From positions 15,420,001 to 15,484,000 of the forward strand of contig NC_063158.1 in the NCBI RefSeq assembly GCF_020921035.1: a stretch of 64,000 bases of DNA. The letters run 5' to 3'. The notes beneath the pieces are model-generated. The model was not told the DNA's origin. It saw only the letters and a list, made by a program, of their open reading frames with translations, and made no database searches. Positions 48,206-58,497 of the stretch are shown piece by piece; position 1 is the stretch's first letter; each line of letters opens with the position of its first letter. The stretch comes from Rhodamnia argentea. Taxonomy: Eukaryota > Streptophyta > Magnoliopsida > Myrtales > Myrtaceae. The position numbers and the translations under genes are program-made.

Positions 48206-48784
48206 TAAAATGGTTGAACCGCTTATTCCTTGACTGGGCAGTCCACTAGAGATCACACTTACAATCCTTGGCAAAGGCAAAATCTTTGATTCGTGACCTT
48301 CTCCTATGAATCCGTTTAGTCTTTCACACCGGATGCATAAGTCATCAATTGGCTCTCAAGTGTCCTTATCATGATCATAACCTTCTCATGAAACCTTGAA
48401 GTACATTAGTCTATCTCATTTATCTTTAGGATCTCCATAACTAGGACTTTTTCTACTTCAAATACCTCGCCATAACTGTCCACATTGTTATTGTTATTGT
48501 TTTCATGCTCATTGCTTATTCCATCATCCACGCTAAATAAATCAATATATGGCAGCTGCCGACCATCATTTTCAATAAGGTGAAATTGCATGCGTAATTT
48601 TTTCCACTCCTTCGACGTAAAGAGGAATTTTATGTAGACTCATGCCTCGCCTCTATCTCCTAGTGGTTTAGTTTCAAACTATTACATGCATGTTCGTTCA
48701 TGTTGATTGCGCAACTTGTGACAACATTCAAAGTAGAAAGATTCGCTCCTAGATATAAGCCCGTGAACATCGCACTACAACCGG
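48206..48784 (-). pseudogene. CMT fragment, unit 5
   Basis: A frame from 48591 reads MQFHLIENDGRQLPYIDLFS into the acidic linker, where an Asn run has grown, and into FEVEKVLV before a frame shift. Motif IV reads GLPSQG. Confidence 0.75.
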
Positions 48785-48879
48785 AAAAGGTTGAGGACTA
48801 TATTGTCATAATTAAGATATTTAAGACCGAATTTGCAAAAGTGAATAGGTTTAGGAATTTTTCGGTTATTTTCCCTCTC

Positions 48880-49460
48880 CAAACGGTTGGAATCGTTTAT
48901 TCCTGGACAGGGTGGTGCACCACAAACCACATCTACATATTGTGGCAAAGGCAAAATCTTTAAATTGTGATATTCAAAAATGAATTTTTTTAGTCTTTCA
49001 AAACAGTTTCATAAGCCATCAATTGGCTTCCAAGTGTCCTCATCAGAACCATAATCGTTATATGAAACCTTGAAGTACAATGCTCTGTCTCCCTCACTTT
49101 AGGATTTCCATAACAAATTTCTCGAACTTTCTATACTTCAAACACCTCACCATCACTACCCCCATTGTCATCGTTACTATTTTCCTTCTCATTGCTTATT
49201 CCATCGTCCAAGCTAAAAAAATCCGCATATAGCAGCTTTGACCATCACTTTCGATGAGGTAAAATTGCATGCATAATTTTTGCCACTCCTTCAACAACAA
49301 TAGGAAACCTTTTGCAAAATCATTTCCCATCTTTGTCTCTGGGTGGTTTAGCTTCAAACTATTGCTTGCATGTTCATTCATGGCAAGAGCCTATCTCGTA
49401 ACAAGAGTCAAACTAGAAGCATTTGCTTCAAGACATAAGCCCATGGAAATTATACTACAA
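48880..49460 (-). pseudogene. CMT fragment, unit 6
   Basis: A full-length unit. MNEHASNSLKLNHPETKMGN and LLLLKEWQKLCMQFYLIESD are readable at 49196-49381. Motif IV reads GAPPCPG, so the Cys is kept but the Gln lost. Confidence 0.75.
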
Positions 49461-49542
49461 ATATAAATGATTTATGACTGTATTTGCAAAAGTGCAACAG
49501 GTTTAGGACTTTTTTGGTAATTTTTCGGTAATTTTTCCTTTC

Positions 49543-50125
49543 TAAAATGGTTAAAAATGCTTATCCCTTAACAGAGCGGTCCACAACAAATCACATCTGC
49601 ATCCCCCGGCAATGGCAAAATCGTTGATTTGTGACATCTAACGATGAATTCTTTTAGTTTTTCACAACAGTTGGATAAGCCGTCAATTGACTCCCATGTA
49701 TCCTCATCACAATCTTAACATTTTCATGAAACCTTAAGTAGAATGCTTTATCTCCCTTCTCTTTAGGACCACCATAACAAATTGCTATAACTTTCTCTAC
49801 TTCAAACCTCATCATCGCTACCCCTATCGTCACCGATATAGTTTTCCTCTTCATCGCTTATTTCATCGCCCAAGCTAAATAAATAAACATATTGCAGTTG
49901 TTGATCATCACTTTGAATGACGTCAAATAGTATGTATAATTTCTACCACTTCTTCAATAGGTAGAGGAAATCTTCTGCGGACCGATTCCTCACCTTTGTC
50001 TTTGGTTGGTTTAGTTTCAAACTAGAGCATGCATTTTCGTACATGTAAACAACCCACCTCGTGACAATATTTAAACTAGAAATATTTTCTCGAAGACATA
50101 AGCCCGTAGACACGCACCACAACAA
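49543..50125 (-). pseudogene. CMT fragment, unit 7
   Basis: A full-length unit. STGLCLRENISSLNIVTRWA is readable near 50050-50110. The chromodomain start FEVEKVIAICYGGPKEKGDK is readable near 49750-49810. Motif IV is degraded and followed by a stop. Confidence 0.75.
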
Positions 50126-50220
50126 GAAAAGGTTTAGAACGCATTAGCACGCTTAAACAGTTTATGATAGAATTTGCAAAAGTGTAATAGATTTAGTACT
50201 TTTTTGGTAATTTTCCTTTG

Positions 50221-50803
50221 TAAAACGGTTGAAACCGCTTATTCATTGATAGGGCGATCCACCACAAATCACATCTACGACTCTTGGCAAAGGCAAAATC
50301 TGCGGTTTGTGACCTTCTACTACGAATTTCTTTAGTCATTCATAATAGTTGTACAAGCTATCAATTGACTCTCAAGTATCCTTATCACGACGATAACTTT
50401 TCCATGAAACCTTAAATATAATACTCTGTCTCCCTTCCCTTTAGGATCTCCATAACAATTTGCTAGAACTTCCTCTGCTTCAAACACCTAATCACGACTA
50501 TCCCATCATCATTTTTACTGTTTTCCTTCTAACCACCTATTCAGTCATCCACTCTTAATAAATTAGTATATGGTAGCTGCCGACCATCACTTTCAATAAG
50601 ATGAATTTGCATGCACAATTTCTGCCACTACTTCGATAGCAAGAGAAATTTTCTGCAGATTCATTCCTCACCTCTATCTCCATGTGGTTTAGTTTTAAAC
50701 AATTGCATGTATGTTCGTTCTTGTCAACAATGCGCCACGTGACAATAGTCAAACCGGAAAGATTTGCTCCATGATGTAAATCCATGAACATCGGACCACA
50801 ATA
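50221..50803 (-). pseudogene. CMT fragment, unit 8
   Basis: A full-length unit with motif I partly kept (HGANLSGLTIVTWRIVDKNE near 50715-50775). Motif IV reads GGSPYQG. Confidence 0.75.
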
Positions 50804-50900
50804 AAAAAAGTTCAGGATTGTATTGTCACAATTAAAACATTTAAGAACCAATTTGCAAAAGTGAGTTAGGTTTAGAATTTTTTTCGTAATTTTTCCTCTC

Positions 50901-51476
50901 TAAAACGGTTGAAATTCTTTAATAGGGCACTCCACCGAAGATCACGTCTAGATCCCGATGCTAAGGCAAAATCTTTTCTTTGTGACCTTCAACTATGAAT
51001 TCCTTTCATCCTTCACAATAGTTGTGTAATCCGTCAATTGCCTCACAAGTGTCCTCATTAGGACAATAACCTTTCCATGAAACCTTGAAGTACAATACTC
51101 TGTCTTCCTTACTTTAGGATCTCCAAAACAAATTGCTCGAACTTTCTCAACTTTAAAAACTCAACATCACTACCCCTTTTGTCAACGTTATCGCTTTCCT
51201 CCGTATCGCGTATTCCATCATCCATGCTATATAAATCGACATATGGCAACTTCTAACCATCACTTTTAATGAGGTAAAATTGCATGCTTAATTTCTGCCA
51301 CTTCTTCCATAGTAAGATGAATTCTTCTACAAATTCATTCCCTACCTCTACCTCCGGGTGGTTTAACTTCGAACTATTGCATGTATGCTCATTCATGTCA
51401 ACAGCCCATCGCTTGACAAGAGTCAAACTCAAAAGATTTGTTTCAAGACATAAGTTTGTGAAAATCACTATACTAA
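50901..51476 (-). pseudogene. CMT fragment, unit 9
   Basis: A full-length unit. LCLETNLLSLTLVKRWAVDM and LNHPEVEVGNEFVEEFILLW are readable at 51253-51460. Motif IV is damaged by a short deletion near 50915. Confidence 0.75.
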
Positions 51477-51575
51477 TTAAAATGATTTAGGACTCAATTG
51501 GCATAATTAATAGGTTTATGACTGAATTTGCAAAAGTGCAATAGGTTTAGGAATTTTTTGGTAATTTTTCCTTTC

Positions 51576-52147
51576 TAAAACAGTTCAAACTACTTATCCC
51601 TTGATGGAGTGGTCCACCACGGATCACATCTACATCCCCTAGCAATAGAAAAATATTTGATTTGTGACTTCCAATTATGAATTACTTTAGTCATTCACAA
51701 GAGCTATATAAGCCATCAATCGGCTCTGATGTGTCTTCATTGAGACATCACATTTCCATGAAACCTTAAAGTACAATGCTCTGTTTCCTTTCTCTTTAGG
51801 ATCTTTGTAATAAATTGTTAGAACTTGCTTTACTTCAAACATCTCACAATCACTACCCCCATCATCATCTTTACTATTTTCCTCCTCATTGCTTATTCCA
51901 TTGTTCACGCTAAATAAATTATCATATGCAACTTCTGACCATCACTTTCAATAAGGTAAAATTGCATACTCAATTTGTGCCACTTCTTCAACAAGAGGAA
52001 CTCTTCTGCAAAATCATTTCTCACCTTACTCTCCGTCTGGTTTAGTTTCAACATGTTCGTTCATGTTAACAACCCACCTCATGACAAGATTCAAACCAAC
52101 AAGATTTGCTCCAATACATGAGCCCGCGGACATCCCACCACAACTAG
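51576..52147 (-). pseudogene. CMT fragment, unit 10
   Basis: A full-length unit. The acidic linker and chromodomain start (ISNEEENSKDDDGGSDCEMF, FEVKQVLTIYYKDPKEKGNR) are readable at 51790-51908. Motif IV reads GGPLHQ. Confidence 0.75.
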
Positions 52148-52274
52148 AAAAAGTTTAGGATTGAATGAGAATAATTACAATATATAAAACTGAATTGGCA
52201 CAATTAAAAGGTTTATGATTAAATTTGCAAAAGTGCAATAATTTTAGGACTATTTTTTGGTAATTTTCCCTCAT

Positions 52275-52683
52275 TAAAACGGTTAAAAATATTTATTCCT
52301 TCATATGGTAGTTAACCACAAATCCCATCCCCTGGTAAGGCACAATCTTCATTTTGCGAACTTCAACTATGAATTCCTTTAGTCTTTTACAACAATTACA
52401 TAAGTCGTCAATTTACTCTCAAGTGTTATGATGAGGACCATAACCTTTTCATGAGATCTTGAAGTATAATGTCATTTCTCCCTTCTTCTTTTTTTTAATG
52501 TCTCCATAACAACTCGCTACAACCATCTCTACTTCAAACATGTCACCATCACCCTTGTCTCTAGGTAGTTGAGTTTCAAAGTATTACATGCATGTTCATT
52601 CATGTTAACAACGCTCATAACAAGATTCAAACAGGAAATATTTGCTTCAAGACATAAGCCGGTGCACATGGCAACACAACCTA
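52275..52683 (-). pseudogene. CMT fragment, unit 11 (internal deletion)
   Basis: Both ends of the unit are present, but the acidic linker and surrounding region are missing (joint near 52550), making the unit about 270 bp short. Confidence 0.7.
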
Positions 52684-52778
52684 AACAGGTTAATGACTTA
52701 ATTAGTACAATTTAAAAGTTTAGTATTAAATATGTAAAAGTGCAATAGGTTTAGAACTTTTTGATGACTTTTCCTTTA

Positions 52779-53709
52779 TAAAGTGATTGAAATTGCTTCA
52801 AAAAAGTATACTATAAGTGCTATAAGTTTTGTACGGCATTTACTTGAGTACCATAACTTTCAAAACGTTCACTTTAGTGCCATAATTTTCAAAAATCATT
52901 CACTTGAGTGCCATGTTGACGTGGACGCCGGAAAAGCTAATATGGCAACCGGAAAGGCGACGTGGCATGCTGGAAAGTTGACGTAGCACGCTGGAAAGCC
53001 GACGTGGCACGCTGAAAAAGTTGTCGTAGTACTCAAGTGAACGATTTTGCTCCGACGTGGCACTTAAGTGAATGATTTTTGAAAGTTATGGCACTCAAGT
53101 GAATGTCATACACAAGTTATGGCGCTCATGGTGTACTTGTCCCAAATTGCTTATTTCTTAACAACATAGTCCATAACAGATTGCATCTACATCCCTTAGT
53201 AAAGACAACATCTTTATTTGTGACCTTCAACTATGAATTTCTTTGGTCTTACACAACTATTACATAAGTCATTAAATGGCTATCGAGTTTTCTCATTAGA
53301 ACCATAACATTTCCATAAAACCTTGAAATATAACACTCTCTCTCCCTTCTCTTTAGTATCTTCATAACATATCGTTGTAACCTTCTCTACTTCAAACATC
53401 TCACTATCATTACCTCCATGGTCATCATTACTATTTTCCTCCTCATCGTTTATTTCATTGTCATCACTATATCAATCAGCATATGACATCTGCTGACCAT
53501 TACTTTCAAGAGGTGAAATTGCATGCAGAATTTCTACAACTATTTGAACAACAAGAGGGGAAGACTCATTTCTCATATTTGTGATCGAGTGGTTCAGTTT
53601 CAAACTATTGCATGCATATTCACTCAAGTCAATAGCCCACTTTGTGATAATATACAAATAAGTAAGATTTGCTTTAAACAAAAGCCTATGGACATTGCAC
53701 CACAATCAG
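52779..53709 (-). pseudogene. CMT fragment, unit 12 split by a MITE
   Basis: The unit is interrupted near its motif IV end by the element 52799-53143. Without the element its length fits the array period. ANLTYLYIITKWAIDLSEYA is readable near 53620-53680. Confidence 0.75.
52799..53143. mobile_element. MULE-type MITE, family 3, 345 bp, inside CMT unit 12
   Basis: An exact 9-bp target duplication AAATTGCTT lies at 52790-52798 and 53144-53152. Left end CAAAAAAGTATACTATAAGT and complement of right end GGGACAAGTACACCATGAGC are degenerate inverted repeats, and both lead into CATTTACTTGAGT/CATTCACTTGAGT. It is the same family as 27422-27814. Confidence 0.8.
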
Positions 53710-53834
53710 AAAATATTTAGGTCTCAATTGGTACAATTAAAAGGTTTATGATTCAATTAGAATAATTAAAAAGTTTATGATTGAATATCGAAAAGTGCAA
53801 TAAGTTTAGGAATTTTTTGGTAATTTTCTCTCTT

Positions 53835-54072
53835 TAAAACGGTTGAAACCGCTTATTCCTTGAAAAGGCAGTCCACCACATATAACATCTACAATCCCTG
53901 GTAAAGGCAAAATGTTAGATTTGTGCCCTTCAACCATGAATTCATTTAGTCTTTCACAACATTTGCAGAAGTCTTCAATTGGCTCTTAAGTGTCCTCATC
54001 TCGACTATAACCTTTTTTATAAAATCTTGAAGTACAATACTTTGTCTCTCTTCTTTTTAGGATCTCTATAAC
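53835..54072 (-). pseudogene. CMT fragment, unit 13 (truncated)
   Basis: The first unit on the coding strand keeps only motif IV (GGLPFQG) and the C-terminal half of the chromodomain. Homology stops at about 54072 within 'ggatctctataaca'. Confidence 0.7.
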
Positions 54073-54978
54073 ATTGGATATGTGATCTTCTCATCTTGGG
54101 GTGTTTGGCAATTGTCGGTGGCTTGATTTGAGTGAGCAGAGAGCTATTTGGATAGTATGAGCTTCAGTTCATTAAGAGAACAATGGGTGTTTACACCGAG
54201 TCTAGTGTGAGATTTTGTTTTACAAGTTTAAGCCGTTATATGGAAAAACCGTCAATTCCAAAGCCAAAACACAAGTCTCATTTTCTTGGTCCATATAGCC
54301 GACATAATTTCTCCAATTCTCTTTGTTTGTACTTTGGCTAATCAATCAGTAAGGCCCCCCAACCCTTTGGCTTGGAAGATGTAGTACTTTCTAGGTAAAG
54401 GATCTATTTATGTTGGTTTTGACTGACTTTCTTCCTCATCACCTTCACTAGGATTTTGTTATGGAGGCTACAATCCGAGGATTGTCTCTCATAGTTGGAG
54501 ACTTTGGCAGTTGCAAAGTCAAAGTTTCCTAGCTTCGTTGAAATGAATGTTACTTGTTGAAGCGCATAACACTCCCAATAGTTAAATTGGACTAAGTTAG
54601 CACAATCTTCTCCATCGGATGCTAAAGCTAAAGTCACCATGGCATTATATTACTGCAAAATTTTTGAACCTCTGTTCTATTTTCCAGGATTCTAATTTTT
54701 TTTTCTGTACAAATGTCGGATTGTGAATGTAAATATTTAGTCAGCAAGTTTGATATCCGTTCCCTTTCTTTTGGTCAATTTGAGAGAGCTTATCCAAGTT
54801 ACTTTAACCATGTGGAAATATCTCATGATTTATAGTTTACATGACAATGGCTTCGTACCTAATTGTAAACTTAAGTTTATTTCTTTTATTTCTTTTATTT
54901 TTTTATAAACTGATGTTTATGATTTGCAATGCCACCACAATAACCACATTGATGACTTTCTTTGCCTACTTAACTCAG
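54073..54978. other. DNA between array and BAH fragment
   Basis: A minus-strand frame of 78 codons (54404-54640, LASDGEDCANLVQFNYWECY...) has a protein-like look but no family I recognise. The rest is AT-rich. It may contain intron or linker remnants of the same methyltransferase gene. Confidence 0.3.
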
Positions 54979-55289
54979 GCTGGGGAGAAGGGGAGGGACA
55001 ATCATATTTTTTAGATCGTGGAGATGTTCGAGGCAGCCGATGGCTCATTTTACTCGTGTGCACAACGATATTACAAAACTCACGATATATTAAATGTGTT
55101 GATAATCTTTTGTTATTTTCTCATTGGCTGTATGGTTATCTTAGGTTATTTTCTTTGGTCGTTCTAGGTCATCAAGCGGTTGTCTTACCTTATTGATGAG
55201 AAGCGTGTCTTCTTCTCGAAAATACGTGATGACAACCCATTGGAGTGCCTTGTTGAGAAGTTAAATATTTCTCGAGTGCCTTTCGATGT
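54979..55289 (+). pseudogene. Chromomethylase BAH-domain fragment, plus strand
   Basis: The first exon piece (54979-55080) reads AGEKGRDNHIF, then a TAG at 55012-55014, then IVEMFEAADGSFYSCAQRYY. The second piece starts after the acceptor 'gttctag' at 55168 and reads VIKRLSYLIDEKRVFFSKIR then DDNPLECLVEKLNI. Both match consecutive parts of the BAH domain of plant chromomethylases. An intron of about 85 bp is kept, so this is a genomic, not a reverse-transcribed, copy. The stop codon and the break after 55289 make it a pseudogene. Confidence 0.7.
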
Positions 55290-55535
55290 TCGTTTTAATA
55301 TCGGTTTCTTCATATCAAACAACCATCAAGAGTCAATCAAGCAATATTTAACTTCTTAGCAAGGCATTCTAATGGGTTGTCATCATGTAATTCTGAGAAG
55401 AAGACACACTTTTTCGTCAATGAGGTAAGGCAACCGCTTGATGACTTGGAACAAACAAAAAATATAACGTAAGATAACCATAAAACCAATGAGAAAGGAA
55501 CAAAAGATTATAAACATATTTATTGTATCGCGAGC
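55075..55535. repeat. Inverted repeat of the BAH fragment (arms about 210 bp, loop about 35 bp)
   Basis: The left arm 55075-55289 and the complement of the right arm 55325-55535 share long stretches such as GGTTATCTTA, GTCATCAAGCGGTTG, GATGACAACCCATT and AGAAGTTAAATATT. The loop is 55290-55324. Mismatches and small indels are scattered along the arms. A transcript would fold into a long hairpin. Confidence 0.85.
55325..55535 (-). pseudogene. Chromomethylase BAH-domain fragment, minus strand
   Basis: This is the right arm of the inverted repeat. On the minus strand it reads FFSELHDDNPLECLAKKLNI after a frame shift. It lies in the same orientation as, and upstream of, the methyltransferase array, as in a normal chromomethylase (BAH before catalytic domain). 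It may therefore be the original arm. Confidence 0.6.
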
Positions 55536-58497
55536 TCTGTCATCAATGCGGTTTTTGGTTTGGTCGTTGGTTTGGCTGTGCTTCTAGCCGGTAAAAGCAG
55601 CAAGGTTGGTTATTTTCCGTTGGTATCCGTAGATTCCTAAGAGAGCATTATAGTTTCGCGGAATGTTTTCTTCTTCGAAATCCTTCGGGTAATTTAAGTC
55701 ATTCTCTATGGAAAATTAAAACAATCTAGGTTGTCCTCTACCCTTGGCTTATTTAGTTTGACACATTGTATAAACATGAATATTTGCTATAAATGAGGGG
55801 ACTTGTCTGAGAAAAAGGGCGAGGTGCGTCATTCCATATCCACCGTCCAGCTTTATGCATAGAATTCCTTGCATTTCTTATCCACTTCATGCAGGTTATA
55901 CGGCGTAGTTTGTTTTTTCAAGTAGGTTTTGTACGTGTTACGGGTAAATTTTCGTAGTTTCCATTGTTGAGCAGATAATGACGACTTCTTACTTGTTCCT
56001 TGGACTCATGGCTAACCTCTCCTCCCAATGAAATAATAAGGAAGGGAGTTGGCCAAATCTAGTGATGATTGAATTGACTTTATTGCTCTCACTATTCAAT
56101 TATCTTGTTCCTTCCGAGTATTGGTTTATAGTAATTGTGCCTTGTGCTTGATCCATACAACTCTTTTTTGTTGAAAGGTGGCTGGTTCTCAAGTGATCAA
56201 TGAGGAGGGTCGGGCATCTCAAATCACTCGATTTATTGAAGGATGCGGGGAAGGAAGACCAGAAGTGAAAGGAATTAACAGCTCATCGTTTATGGGCTAC
56301 ATCAATTCACTTATCGGGGTCCCATCTGTGCTCATAATTGTATTCCTGGTTTGTATATTCAGCTCATCCAAAGCATGAACAAAGAAGAGCCTTTGCCGGT
56401 TGGTACATTAGAAGAGGCGGATCTTGCTGGCAACTCTTCCTCGGAGAATAAAGGAAAAGAATACAAGCCAGGAGACAAGGAAGACCGAGCATCTGAATTT
56501 TCAGTCGGAACTTGTGGCTAATCTGACTACTCAAACGAAGATTTTGCAAATCCTTGGTTGTTCGGTTGCCGTGCACACTAGACTGAAGTAGGCATATAAG
56601 TTGCGGGTTCTACTCTCACGCACACGTAGGACAATAGGAGTACTTATATGTTACAGCAGTTTGATCACTCTCTTTAAAGTTTTCTTGTTTAGCCTTGTTC
56701 GGTGGGATCCGTTCAACATATCTTTCCAGTTGTTTATCTAGAATGGTCTTTCGTGCAAGAGAGTATTTTACGGGTTGGTTTATATGGTTGAGGTCATGAC
56801 ATCCACGAATTGCCTTGCTAGCGTGATATATCATCTTGTTCTATCTTGCTCTTAAATTTCTGAATCACTCATTCTTCATTGGCTTGTTACATCTATTTAA
56901 AAGTCTTGATCTTGTACAAGAATGCTATTATTTTCTCGATATCTTTTTAAAAGTTTCTCGGCTTGATTATCATTCGACTTAAACGATAATGCTTATCATT
57001 GTACCCTCTGCTCCATATTTTTCGACTAATTGGGCAATAAGCAACACGAGCTTGTTCCTAACTGTTGTGTTGGTCAGCTAGACTGAATAATTAATAACTA
57101 CAGTTGCTACTTTTTTTTTTTTTTTTTTGGTAAAAGTAAGAATTCTATTAACTTTAACCAAGGCGCAACTATGCAATTGCTACTTGTTCTATCGTTGAAT
57201 TTCTAACAAACTAAAAGCTGCAAATCTTGCTTGGCCTTGACACTGCTGATAGTCCTCAAGTGAATTTTGAAGTGACTGGATATCTCTTCAACGGGAAAAG
57301 TTGTAGCATGCACCTGATTCATGTGAGTCAACTGCATATTAACTGTTATTTTGGCAGGTCCCATGAGGGATCCACATGATCTGCGCTGGGCTCACACAAA
57401 CTTAGTGCATGCAATAATGGCTGATTCTACATTCAAATTCGTTTACTGACTTCCAAGTTCCCTGTCTGGAAATCTCAAGAACCGTTAGTATTGTAAAAGA
57501 GAAGGAAAAAATGTTCACGATTGGTTCAAGGTTTTGTTCCGGTGAATCAAACAGAGATTGGAGCATTACGTTTTGGTTTCTTTTGTTGTAATTGCATCGT
57601 GGTTAAAACAATCTAACGTATGCTGTGTTTTAAAAAATTATGGAAAAATAATGAAAACTCAGTACGACATAATCTACTCATGATGAGTCTAATATAGATA
57701 GAGATATCTCAAAGTGCAAGTATAGTATACTTTTTGCGCTTATCTAATATAGTTCATGACTCTTTACTAATTTAGATAAATCATGACAAAGGCATCATAA
57801 AGAATATATTACCTTATAAATTCATGTTGATCAATTTAATCCGTTAATCTCACACGGAAAGTAAATGGTTGGAGCTGTTACAAAGTAAACCAAAATTGCA
57901 TGTATTAATTTTATGTATTCCAATCTCGGCGAGTCATACTGAGCTTAAAGTTCATAATACTAAGATAATAAAGCCAAACATATATTTTATATTCTTAATC
58001 AATCAATAGAGTAAATAGAATCCACATTAAATTTAGATAGATAATGTTGTATCTATTGTGAAACTTAAAATCAGTCAGTGAATTAGTTAGTAAATTAGTG
58101 AAGCATATTTGCCCACAAAAGAAAAATTAGTGAAGCATATACATCGTGTCTCTCAAGATTCTCCACTAAGACACTGTTTGATGTATTAAGTTGTATGAAT
58201 TGAAAAATTAAAGCTGCCCAATTCATGCATTTTTGTAAATTTATATCTTTGTAAGATTACATTGAGTATATCATAAGATTCAGGAAAGTTAAAAGAATAA
58301 AGTCTAACGCTAACATTGTAAAGAGACCAGGACTTAATATCAGCAGTTCCCCCACCGTCAAATTATCAATGGGACATATAGCAGACAATAGACAACATCT
58401 CATCGTCCCAAGCACCAAAACCTCTCACGTGCAGAGAAATTCTCACTGACAAACCCAAACAAAAGCTTGTGACACATGAACAATGTTTGTATCGTCC
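55536..58497. other. Intergenic DNA without recognised gene
   Basis: A frame at 56178-56378 (VINEEGRASQITRFIEGCGE, then a hydrophobic SVLIIVFLVCIFSS) is protein-like but not recognised and lacks continuation. A poly-T run lies near 57111-57128. The rest is AT-rich. Confidence 0.4.

Larger units (their letters stand above)
45640..54072 (-). repeat. Tandem array of 13 chromomethylase-fragment units (about 675-bp period)
   Basis: A landmark 'taaaacggttgaaacc' recurs at 45731, 46409, 47086, 47487, 48206, 48880, 49543, 50221, 50901, 51576, 52275, 52779 and 53835. Full units are spaced 663-719 bp apart. Exceptions are explained by truncation (units 3, 11, 13) or an insertion (unit 12). Read on the minus strand each unit encodes GAMSTGLCLGAN-like motif I, a Trp-rich linker (LLLLKEWQKLCMQF), an acidic stretch, a chromodomain (EVFEVEKVLAICYGDPKEKG) and DVDVICGGPPCQ-like motif IV, then stops at FNRFR. 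Between units lies a spacer of about 100 bp made of family 1 terminus ('ttaggacttttttggtaattttt'). Units differ by many substitutions and indels. Confidence 0.9.

Noticed and set aside
45731..54072. Array units as functional methyltransferase genes or as a centromeric satellite
   Set aside because: All units have stops, frame shifts or lost PPCQ residues. The array is short and diverged, unlike homogeneous centromeric satellites.
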